Origin: Sipunculus nudus
Taxonomy: Eukaryota; Annelida; Sipuncula; Golfingiida; Sipunculidae
Direction: 5' to 3'
Assembly (NCBI GenBank): GCA_026874595.1
Contig: CM049319.1
Coordinates: forward strand, 3,068,601-3,132,600
Length of the DNA stretch: 64,000 nt
The translations under genes and the position numbers were made by a program. Shown here piece after piece: positions 11,142 to 19,703 of the stretch. The notes beneath the pieces were generated by a model. It worked only from the letters and a program-made list of their open reading frames with translations. It was not told the DNA's origin and searched no databases. Numbering within the stretch: the first letter of the stretch is position 1; each line of letters starts with the position of its first letter.

Positions 11142-12990
11142 CAATTAATATCATCTTGTTGCATAATTAGATGCCCACGTTTTGATATGTGATACAGATA
11201 ATTTTCCTCTTTTTGAACCTTTTAAGTCGTCGCACATAAACCTTGTATATTCTATTTGAACTTCAAGTAAAATATACAATATTATTAAAATAAAGTATTC
11301 ATTTTGAAGGAGGATTGACGTGTTTATTCTTTTTTTTTTATTCGTGTTTAAGGTTAATGGCTCATCTGAATATCAAAACTACATGGTGTTCATACTAAAA
11401 ACAAAATGTTTACACATTTCTCGATAAGATCCGCCAGTTCCCGTACTTGGTACAATAGTTCCTACGATGCGTTTGTCCCCCAGCAATCATTCAAAAAGGG
11501 ATGACACATGCTGTTCCCAAGATTATTTCGTTTTGAACCCAATGATATGTTAATTTTGTATCATTACAAATAAAGATATAAATAAAATTGATCATTTCTA
11601 TTGTCATACCAAAAATGAACATATTTTATAGCCACTTGCATCTGCTAACCTTATAGTGAAAGTTTTCAAACAGTTAAAATTTACATTTGAATATATGAAA
11701 TTTGATTTGTATATACACCTCGGACAGCTACACGGTAAGGCACTGTTATTTGGCACCGAGGTTTAATTTTACACATAAAAAACATGAGTCTGTAAAGCAC
11801 CTGATGAACTGAGAATTATCCTCTAGTCCAAGCTTAGGCGTGTATTGTAAATGACTGAACTAAAACAAAATAAATCTATATACATTTGTACTTTAAAATA
11901 AAATATGTATAGTAATTTGCCGGCATAAAAACATGCTAAACGGTTATATTTTAAATACTTTTAAATCTGAGAGGAATGAATTAAGCATACACCGGCATTG
12001 GAATATAGGCAAGATTATCTCCGCACATTTATTTTACCGAAGTTGATTGATATATTTACTTATTATTAATAAATTATTTTGTATTAAGATCCTAAGAATG
12101 CATGAGTTACAGGTTCATTTAGACTGGCCCAGTCCATGAAATAGTTATGACTTAATTGTTGCTTCTAACAGAGAAATCAAAACGTTCCCGCGTTGTATCG
12201 CACTTAGTATCGGTACCGCCATCTTGCGGCAATTCATATAACTAATTCCCACTATCTGACCCTCTTATTTCATGTTTAGTGATAAGAGCTGGCACTGAGT
12301 TAAGTCTTTCGGTACATGGAATCACGTTTTATTTTAAGCATTTTATGAGTACATGCAAATACTAAAGCCCAGGCAGGGTTAGGTTCATTTCGCACAAAAG
12401 AAAATGATAACTTGGCCTTTTGTTCACTTCTGTTCATTATATATGCAAATTTATTCCTTATATATTCAGTTTACACCTACCCAGAAGACTATCTATTCAC
12501 ACGTTAATATGTGTTATCAATATAGCATCCATGTTTATTTCAAAAAGTGTCACTTTTCATATTGAACAAATACATCTAAATGCCCAAATTAATTGAAAGA
12601 TTTTTATTGAAAATTATTGCAGATACATATAATACATAGCAAGAGCAAGTTAGTTTAAACATTAATACTTTCTTTTGTATGATATCTTTATAAAAATAAA
12701 TAAACATTCATATAAATACTACAGTAAATATAAGTATTTGCCTCATTAACGAATACTTCTTCGCCTGCATATTCAAGCTATCATTAAAAACGAATTTATA
12801 TAACCAAATATATGTAATACATTTGATGAAATTTGAATATTACGGATCCTATATATAGACATGCCTTGTCTCGCTACAGCTAGTAAACCAACAATTTTCT
12901 TTTAATGTATCAATATGTTTTCTAAACTTTATTCAGGAATGCATTGGCGTCAATTTATCCCCAAGAGTTGGGGGATGACATTAAGAACCC
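11142..12990. other. AT-rich stretch with nothing recognised
   Basis: No open frame with a domain, no structured RNA and no repeat beyond short A/T runs. It may be old intergenic or intronic sequence. Confidence 0.5.
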
Positions 12991-13007
12991 CCCTGTTAAA
13001 TAGTGTG

Positions 13008-13092
13008 TATATACCCCCCCCCCCCACCCCACATAGTGTGTGTAAATACCACCCCCCCCCCCCCCCCACCACCACCACCACACACACATATA
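13008..13092. repeat. Poly-C / (ACC)n / (CA)n low-complexity tract
   Basis: Two runs of C, an ACC repeat and a CA repeat following TAGTGTGTATATACC and TAGTGTGTGTAAATACC, which are themselves a short tandem duplication. Open frames here encode only Pro/Thr or Gly/Val runs. Confidence 0.9.
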
Positions 13093-13224
13093 TAAACGCC
13101 CCTGCGGGTATGCAAATTAACTCACTAAACAGAAATATATGTAAACACATCATGCTGAATTGAATTCTTAAGGAATAATTGCCCCAAGTTCACCTCGAAG
13201 GAGTATGGTAGTGACGATTATAAA

Positions 13225-13530
13225 GTTGTCCTTCATGATAGCCTTCGCTACAAGGCTGCCTGATAGGAAGGCTATCCTGATATGAAGGCTATATCTTCTG
13301 AACGCCTCTCTTCCTGAAATCTTCACTGTTATCCAATATCATAGGTTATAGGCCTCTGATCATAATATCAGGTTTGTGACTGGAAAGAACAGCAAGATCC
13401 ATGTAAAATTGTCATTTTCTGTTTGTCATTTAGTCGATATAGTTAGTCAGTTACTGAATGCTACACTGAAGGCTATCCTGTCTTTGCAGAGCCGATCTCA
13501 GGCTAATTAACATAGCATTTGACATAGCGA
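13225..13530. repeat. Hairpin-unit cluster
   Basis: GATAGCCTTCGCTACAAGGC, GATAGGAAGGCTATCCTGAT and ATGAAGGCTATATC follow one another, and GAAGGCTATCCTG recurs near 13,470. This is the last cluster of the family before the LTR retrotransposon. Confidence 0.6.
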
Positions 13531-13818
13531 CTCGCACTAAATAAAGTCATCTGCTGCCACCTCCCGGTAATGTCATGAACAAGTATGGTTATTTGGTGGC
13601 AAGGGTTTGTTAAAGCAACAACAAAATATTGACGACTTTTCCGTCCCGGTCCTCTGTGTTCAACGGTATTTCATCGATTTTATATTCGAAAACTGGACTG
13701 CTGCCAAAATGTGGACTTCATTAATTTTAGAATATTAATATTGCATTATTCATAAAGGCGCGTTTTCTTACACTGTTTAAAATACAGTTCTTCTTTAATA
13801 AATACTTCTGCTCCCACA

Positions 13819-13841
13819 TATTATTATTATTATTTTAAGTA

Positions 13842-13887
<46 letters not shown>

Positions 13888-13906
13888 TATTATTATGATT
13901 ATTATC
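13819..13906. repeat. (ATT)n microsatellite
   Basis: Interrupted TTA/ATT triplet run. Confidence 0.93.
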
Positions 13907-14323
13907 ACATAACTAAAATGAAATTCTAGCAATGCACATCACTATGCCATTTCAGATCACTTCGCTAATAGGACGACTAAGTACTTAAGTATATCTAATT
14001 TAATACTTATAAAAGGAATTCGGTTCACCTTTGTTCGCAACGTTCTCTAAAACCACGTTGTGGACGATAGGCCTGCGTGTATTATACTGTGCGATGCCTC
14101 ACTTTAAAGGTTATTGTTCCGCAGTGCCCTCGCTGATATGAGATTAAATAATTTTTAATGTAAACATCATTCGGAGTGATTTTTGCATATTTTTATGATC
14201 TGAGGTTTCCAGCGAAATTAGCTGAACTGCCTTCGGGAAAGACAGGATTGCCTGTGCAATCCAATTGCCTGTGCGGTCCAATGCAGCACACGATTAATGA
14301 CAATATTGTGCAAATAAATACTA

Positions 14324-14327
14324 AAGT
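14324..14327. other. Target-site duplication (left) of the TatD element
   Basis: AAGT, matching 25,427-25,430. If the terminal A of the LTR is counted as flank, the duplication reads AAAGT (5 bp). Confidence 0.85.
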
Positions 14328-14563
14328 TGTGGTAGAGCGTATCTTACTCTACTATAACACTTACTCCTGAGAATGTCGGGTAAGTATCCTCAGCGTGGGA
14401 AGAAGTAGTTGTCAGTACTTCCGTGGGTACGATCCAATCAAGCCATGGGGTCTTCTTCTTCCGAGGGGTCAAGGTCGGGGTCGTCTCCACCAAAACCCGG
14501 AGGTAGCTCTCGATCATCCCGGAGACTGCTATCTACTGAGGCAGTCAACCAAAATCTACCACA
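14328..14563 (-). repeat. 3' LTR of the TatD element
   Basis: 236 bp, differing from the other LTR only at 14,448 (G here, C at 25,311). Both ends carry the inverted TGTGGTAGA/TCTACCACA. The short open frames on the plus strand are present in both LTRs and are not genes. Confidence 0.95.
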
Positions 14564-14578
14564 CTCTTCCCCCTTTTC
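14564..14578 (-). promoter_or_regulatory. Polypurine tract of the TatD element
   Basis: Read on the minus strand the tract is GAAAAGGGGGAAGAG, directly against the 3' LTR, as expected for priming of plus-strand DNA. Confidence 0.88.
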
Positions 14579-14984
14579 TGAAATGCGTCTTACTGTAGCA
14601 GAAACTTGAAAACAGACTATTTATGAGAAAACACGTAAGGGGAACAAATATTTATGATAATGGTAGGAGACATTCTATAAACGGTGCATTCCAACTGCTG
14701 GCACCTCAAGTTTCATCATTATGACAACAGCAAATAAATTAAACAGTGACACGTTGACACAACTGAACGTTAACTTAAGGCTATGAAATAGGAACTGCAT
14801 CAACAATAGTATAACAGGCTGAACAGGCCACTTGCTTAAATATCAAGCAGAAAGCTCTTGCAAAAAACAAAAACTACAGAATCCAATGATGACATAGGGA
14901 TAGCCTTCTTAGCCGCCAACTATGTCAATTGGAATAAAAGACCTTATATAGTATAAAAAGAACTGCTAATAAGTAATCACCCTT
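14579..14984 (-). other. 3' untranslated part of the TatD element
   Basis: About 400 bp between the TatD stop codon and the polypurine tract, AT-rich and without an open frame of note. There is no trace of an envelope-like ORF. Confidence 0.7.
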
Positions 14985-15555
14985 TCAAAAATGGCCATAC
15001 AGACTTGAGGCATTGCTGTTGCACTGTGCGATAAGCTCTGAGACTGAACATGAGCGAAGTGAGGCAACCTTAGAAGCTGTTGGTGAGATGTCCCAAGGAG
15101 ATGCTGCCAGATAAGGGCAGTCCGATTCGAGCAGGATTCGGTTCTCCGGTAAATGCATAACCGCCGATTGTGTAGACTGCTTCCTGAAAATTGTCCCCGT
15201 AAAACCAAAATAGCAATTTGGCAAGGCTCTTGCCCACTCTTGTAATTCTAACTCATCCCCCGAAAAGCAATGGCGGTGAATTTTGGCACTAGCTAGTTCC
15301 TTGTCCTTGATGAGCTGCAGTGTGCGTCCTGCAGCCATCCCTGTCCCTGGGTCACGACAATGCAGGATCAATACGGGCACGTTATGGTGTTGTTTAAATA
15401 GGTGAAACGCCTTTCCCAAGAATTCTGTTTGTGCTGTTTGGGACTCTTTGCTGGTTTTAGTGTGCTCTAATCCGAGCTCCCCAAATGCAATACATTCTGG
15501 TGTTGCTTGCAACTCGTCCAATTCCCTGATTCTCACATCAACTTCGGATACCTTT
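14985..15555 (-). pseudogene. C-terminal half of the retroelement-borne TatD nuclease
   Basis: About 190 codons on the minus strand encode the C-terminal two thirds of a TatD-family metal-dependent hydrolase. In order it shows GELGLE (metal-ligand Glu), ILHCRD (His), HRHCFSG (His), a GFTG block and LLESDCPYL (Asp), then a stop after SSLYGHF. The HRHCF-G and GFT blocks resemble animal TATDN2 more than TATDN1/3. The first residues visible in the open frame come from the inserted LTR. The true upstream part lies at 19,704-19,915, and the frame is continuous across the insertion once the insert and one CCTTT copy are discounted. Catalytic residues look intact, but the insertion must inactivate this copy. 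Family members act as 3'-5' exonucleases or AP-type nucleases; activity here is inferred. Confidence 0.9.
15551..15555. other. Target-site duplication (left) of the nested element
   Basis: CCTTT, identical to 19,704-19,708. Confidence 0.95.
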
Positions 15556-15740
15556 TGTTGTGACCTGTATGAACTCATTTCTATGCAGTCATTGTAGTTT
15601 TTTGTTTCTTGTGCATGTGTAGTAGTAGTAGTTTTTGTTTCTTTCTTTGTAGGTCATATGTTCAGTTTTCTGATGATTAAAGCCTACACTAGGGTTCAAG
15701 AGTGAATTTGAGCTATCCTTGTTACTTCTCAATCACCACA
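15556..15740 (+). repeat. 5' LTR of the nested element
   Basis: 185 bp. It contains TTTCTGATGATTAAA (15,667-15,681), the exact reverse complement of the segment just past the LTR end. A (TAG)n run lies near 15,618-15,630. Confidence 0.97.
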
Positions 15741-15756
15741 ATTTAATCATCAGAAA
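15667..15756 (+). promoter_or_regulatory. Putative self-priming pair (LTR segment and primer-binding segment)
   Basis: TTTCTGATGATTAAA at 15,667-15,681 pairs perfectly over 15 nt with TTTAATCATCAGAAA at 15,742-15,756, which begins one base after the LTR and runs into the ATG. In Tf1/sushi-type elements the mRNA 5' end folds back onto such a site and is cut to prime minus-strand synthesis. By analogy the transcript would start near 15,667, giving U3 of about 111 bp and a leader of about 90 nt. The base pairing is seen; the mechanism is inferred. Confidence 0.75.
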
Positions 15757-18700
15757 TGGAACGCCTGCTACGTCCTCAAGTGTTTGAAATCGACCCGTCT
15801 CACCCAGAAGCAGCCAAACGATGGACCCACTTTTACAGAACTTTTGAAAACTTTATTGGGGTCATTAAACCCGAAAAGGGGACAGACATCGAAATCATAA
15901 AACTCAAAACTCTTATAAACTATATATCTGCTGACGTGTTCGATTTTATTGCTGAGGCTGAAACATATACTGCCGCAATAAAAATGCTCAACACCCTATA
16001 CGTGAAACCTAAAAATGAGGTATTTGCACGTCATGTTCTTGCCACTAGACGCCAGGAGGCTACTGAAAGCCTTGATGCATATATGCAAGTTCTGAAGTCA
16101 CTGAGTAAAGAATGTAATTTTCAGGCCGTTGATGCAGATCAAAACCGGAATGACTACATTCGTGATGCCTTCATTAATGGACTACAGTCTAATTCCATAC
16201 GCCAAAGGCTTCTAGAGAACACAACTCTGACACTGCAGACTGCTTTTGATCAAGCCAGATCACTTGAGAGTGCTCAAAAACAAAGTGCAACTTATCACTC
16301 GTCCTCTTACATGCTGAATGCCGCCACAAACAAACCACTTAGCACAGGCAAGAAAAGTTCTTTGTTTCCAGATGAATGTGATCCCCGTCCTAGTGATAAT
16401 CTAATGGCAGCGGCCTCATACAAATCTAGCTGTTTTTTCTGTGGAAACCCACGGCATCCTCGGAGTAGGTGCCCAGCTCGAGATGAGGTATGCCATCGAT
16501 GTCAAAAGAAGGGGCATTTCTCAAAAGTTTGCAGGTCTGCACCAAGTAAGAATGCGTCAGCTATTGTCCCTTCTACACTTGCAACAGTCACTGCTACAAC
16601 TGGAACAAGTAATTTACAGAGAACACTGGTTAAGTGCAAACTAAACGGTCAGTACGAAACTGTTGTTTTGCTAGATACAGGAAGCTCTGACAGCTATATA
16701 GACACTGAGCTGGTGAAACAACTGAACATTGACTTAATACCTTGCCTCAGCAAAGTGAAAATGGCTGACTCCTCACTCAATGTAGATATTGAAGGATACT
16801 GCTATGTTACCGTTAGTTTGCTAGGGCAGGAGTATACTCAAGTAAAGCTCCTAGTTCTTAAATCTCTCTGCGCTCCAGTGCTGCTAGGCCATGACTTTCT
16901 TGGACAACACTCCTCCTTAGAAGTTGCGTTCGGAGGATCAAGGCCCCCACTCAGGTTGAACTCTGTCACCCCTGCTTCTGTGAGTGCAACAACACTTTTT
17001 AAACACCTCACAGCTGACTGCCACCCAATAGCTGTGAAGTCTAGACCCTTCTCAGAGGAGGACCGCAACTTCATCCGTCAGGAAGTAAATAGGTTGCTAG
17101 AACACAAAATCATTGAACACAGTGAGTCACCCTGGAGAGCCCAAGTTTTGGTTACCAAGGATGAGAGACACAAAAAAAGGATGGTGGTTGATTATTCCCA
17201 GACTATCAATCGTTTCACTCAACTTGACGCATACCCCCTTCCGAGAATCGATGAAATGATTGAAAATATCGCTCAGTTCCGCATCTTCACTACCCTGGAC
17301 TTGAAGAGCGCCTACCACCAAGTACCTATCCTTGAACAAGAGAAACATTTCACTGGTTTTGAAGCCGACGGGAAACTCTATCAGTTCACTTGCATTCCTT
17401 TTGGTGTGACAAACGGTGTGGCTGCGTTTCAGCGGACAATAGATAATATAATCGCAGAAAAAAGGCTATGCGGAACCTACGCTTATGTTGACAATGTAAC
17501 TGTTTGTGGCATGAATCAGCAAGAACATGACGACAATCTCCAGAAATTCTTGCAAGTAGCAAATCAAAAGAAGCTAGAATTCAATGAAACAAAGACTGTA
17601 TATTCTACAGAAACACCGAACATCCTAGGCTACACAGTCTCACATGGCAGTTACAGACCTGACCCAGAACGTTTAAGACCATTGCTTGAGCTTCCTCTTC
17701 CCCAAACAAAAAAGGAACTTGAGAGAGTATTGGGTATGTTCTCTTACTATGCTCAGTGGATCCAAAACTTCTCCACTAAAGTGCATCCACTGGTCTCATT
17801 TCAGTCATTCCCTCTAGCCAAGGAAGCTGTTGAAGCATTCAGAGCCCTGAAACAGGACATAAGCTCAGCAGTAGTAGTAACAGTTGAGAGGAATGTTCCC
17901 TTAGTCGTAGAGACAGATGCCTCTGAGTTTGCGATTGCTGCTACTCTCAATCAAAATGGTAGACCTGTTGCCTTTTTCTCACGAACACTGAATGCCTCTG
18001 AACGCCGCCATCCAGCTGTAGAAAAGGAGGCATACGCTATCGTGGAAGCACTGAGAAAGTGGAAACACTACCTGCTTGGAAATCATTTCCAATTAGTGAC
18101 TGATCAGAGATCTGTCAGTTTTATGTTTGACAAACAGAACAGAGGAAAGATCAAGAATGAAAAGCTCCAAAGGTGGCGCATTGAACTCGCAAGCTACAGT
18201 TATGACATTGTGTACAGATCAGGAGAGAAGAATGTAGCACCTGATACTTTCTCTCGCATTCAGTGCTCCATGGTTACAAGTGATGAGAAAACATTGAAAC
18301 ATCTCCACGAATCTCTGTGTCATCCAGGAGTGACTAGAATGATTCATTTTGTGAAATGCCGTAACCTCCCCTACTCAGTTGATGACATTCGCAAGTTGTG
18401 TAGTTCTTGCCCTGTTTGTGCTGAGCTTAAACCTCGATATCAGAAGTTTCAAGGCAAACTGGTAAAGGCCACCCAACCACTGGAGCGACTCAACATAGAC
18501 TTCAAGGGCCCTTTGCCCTCCAGCACAAAAAACCGCTATCTGTTAGTAGTCATTGATGAGTACTCACGTTTTCCTTGGGCCTATCCATGTCCTAATGTTG
18601 ATGCTGACTCTGTTATTAAGTGTCTTACATCTCTCTTTTCCACTTTTGGATTGCCAGCATATATTCACTCTGACAGAGGAACTGCATTCATGTCATCAGA

Positions 18701-19370
18701 ACTAACAAACTTCCTGCATAGTCGAGGTGTGGCCACTAGCCGTACAACTGCTTACAATCCGCAGGGAAATGGGCAGACTGAAAGGTACAATGGTGTTATC
18801 TGGAAAGCTGTCAATCTTGCTCTCAGGTCCCATGACCTTCCTGTCGCAGCTTGGGAACATATGCTTCCAGATGTCTTACATTCTCTGAGATCCCTGCTGT
18901 GTACCGCAACCAATGCAACTCCACATGAGAGAATGTTCGGGCATCAAAGCCGTTCAGTAAGTGGTTCTTCTGTTCCGACCTGGCTGACCAAACCTGGGAA
19001 GGTGCTACTACGTCGTCATGTTCGGGCTAGCAAATATGAACCTCTAGTAGAAGAGGTTGACCTACTGCAGGCTGCTAATCCAGCTTACGCCCATGTTCGT
19101 TTACCTGATGGGCGTGAAACTACCGTTTCTGTGAGACACCTGGCACCTAGGGGCGACCCGAGTCCATCCACTGTTGGAAATGAAGAATCTGCTCTTCCTG
19201 ATGTAACAGACAGGGACCATGAATCTGCAAACAAAGATGCTGTCACACCATGTGCCCCTGTTACAGCTCAGCCAGAGACACTCACTCCTTTTCTACAGAC
19301 CGAGCAATCTGTAACCTTCCCTGCGGACTCTGTCCCTGCCAGATGCACGCGCTCTGGACGAGAATACTAA
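15756..19370 (+). CDS. Gag-pol polyprotein of the nested Ty3-type element
   Basis: 1,204 residues in one frame, no frameshift or stop. Order: capsid-like region (about 1-210); two CCHC knuckles (CFFCGNPRHPRSRC and CHRCQKKGHFSKVC, about 226-260); retropepsin with LLDTGSS near 306 and VLLGHDFL near 375; RT near 430-620 with FTTLDLKSAYHQVP; RNase H with VETDASEF, EKEAYAI and VTDQRS; integrase with an HHCC finger (HESLCH...CPVC) and a D,D(35)E core (NIDFKG, HSDRG, GQTERYNG). The tail carries an R-x-L-APRG-like end typical of integrase C-termini. The start ATG overlaps the last base of the proposed primer site. Oddity: the RT catalytic box reads YVDN (residues 577-580), not YxDD, so one conserved metal-binding Asp is Asn. 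All other catalytic residues are present. Confidence 0.97.
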   Translation: MERLLRPQVFEIDPSHPEAAKRWTHFYRTFENFIGVIKPEKGTDIEIIKLKTLINYISADVFDFIAEAETYTAAIKMLNTLYVKPKNEVFARHVLATRRQEATESLDAYMQVLKSLSKECNFQAVDADQNRNDYIRDAFINGLQSNSIRQRLLENTTLTLQTAFDQARSLESAQKQSATYHSSSYMLNAATNKPLSTGKKSSLFPDECDPRPSDNLMAAASYKSSCFFCGNPRHPRSRCPARDEVCHRCQKKGHFSKVCRSAPSKNASAIVPSTLATVTATTGTSNLQRTLVKCKLNGQYETVVLLDTGSSDSYIDTELVKQLNIDLIPCLSKVKMADSSLNVDIEGYCYVTVSLLGQEYTQVKLLVLKSLCAPVLLGHDFLGQHSSLEVAFGGSRPPLRLNSVTPASVSATTLFKHLTADCHPIAVKSRPFSEEDRNFIRQEVNRLLEHKIIEHSESPWRAQVLVTKDERHKKRMVVDYSQTINRFTQLDAYPLPRIDEMIENIAQFRIFTTLDLKSAYHQVPILEQEKHFTGFEADGKLYQFTCIPFGVTNGVAAFQRTIDNIIAEKRLCGTYAYVDNVTVCGMNQQEHDDNLQKFLQVANQKKLEFNETKTVYSTETPNILGYTVSHGSYRPDPERLRPLLELPLPQTKKELERVLGMFSYYAQWIQNFSTKVHPLVSFQSFPLAKEAVEAFRALKQDISSAVVVTVERNVPLVVETDASEFAIAATLNQNGRPVAFFSRTLNASERRHPAVEKEAYAIVEALRKWKHYLLGNHFQLVTDQRSVSFMFDKQNRGKIKNEKLQRWRIELASYSYDIVYRSGEKNVAPDTFSRIQCSMVTSDEKTLKHLHESLCHPGVTRMIHFVKCRNLPYSVDDIRKLCSSCPVCAELKPRYQKFQGKLVKATQPLERLNIDFKGPLPSSTKNRYLLVVIDEYSRFPWAYPCPNVDADSVIKCLTSLFSTFGLPAYIHSDRGTAFMSSELTNFLHSRGVATSRTTAYNPQGNGQTERYNGVIWKAVNLALRSHDLPVAAWEHMLPDVLHSLRSLLCTATNATPHERMFGHQSRSVSGSSVPTWLTKPGKVLLRRHVRASKYEPLVEEVDLLQAANPAYAHVRLPDGRETTVSVRHLAPRGDPSPSTVGNEESALPDVTDRDHESANKDAVTPCAPVTAQPETLTPFLQTEQSVTFPADSVPARCTRSGREY

Positions 19371-19506
19371 ATCTTACCCTACCAGTGCATTGCTCCGGCC
19401 CAGAATCTTAAAGATTAACTTTTAAGAATGTCCCTTACTGAACAGATTCTCATTTGTCTTCAAGAAGTTAATTTTAAATAACACGATCTGTGACCTTTTT
19501 CCACCC

Positions 19507-19518
19507 AGAGGGGGAAAA
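19507..19518 (+). promoter_or_regulatory. Polypurine tract of the nested element
   Basis: AGAGGGGGAAAA directly upstream of the 3' LTR. Confidence 0.92.
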
Positions 19519-19703
19519 TGTTGTGACCTGTATGAACTCATTTCTATGCAGTCATTGTAGTTTTTTGTTTCTTGTGCATGTGTAGTAGTAGTAGTTTTTG
19601 TTTCTTTCTTTGTAGGTCATATGTTCAGTTTTCTGATGATTAAAGCCTACACTAGGGTTCAAGAGTGAATTTGAGCTATCCTTGTTACTTCTCAATCACC
19701 ACA
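19519..19703 (+). repeat. 3' LTR of the nested element
   Basis: 185 bp, no difference seen from the 5' LTR; followed by the CCTTT duplication at 19,704-19,708. Confidence 0.97.

Larger units (their letters stand above)
15556..19703 (+). mobile_element. Intact Ty3-type LTR retrotransposon nested in the TatD domain
   Basis: 4,148 bp with 185-bp LTRs that I read as identical (15,556-15,740 and 19,519-19,703), starting TGTTGTGACC and ending ATCACCACA. It has a perfect 5-bp CCTTT duplication, a polypurine tract and one uninterrupted 1,204-codon gag-pol frame. Identical LTRs and an open frame point to a very recent insertion, younger than the TatD element it splits. There is no tRNA-type primer site starting TGG next to the 5' LTR; a self-complementary segment is there instead. 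Two CCHC knuckles and a single fused gag-pol frame fit the invertebrate elements often labelled K02A2.6-like; clade placement is inference. Confidence 0.97.

Noticed and set aside
14395-14609. Two overlapping open frames in the left LTR
   Set aside because: The same frames appear in the right LTR (25,258-25,470) and arise from LTR sequence; no domain or start context.
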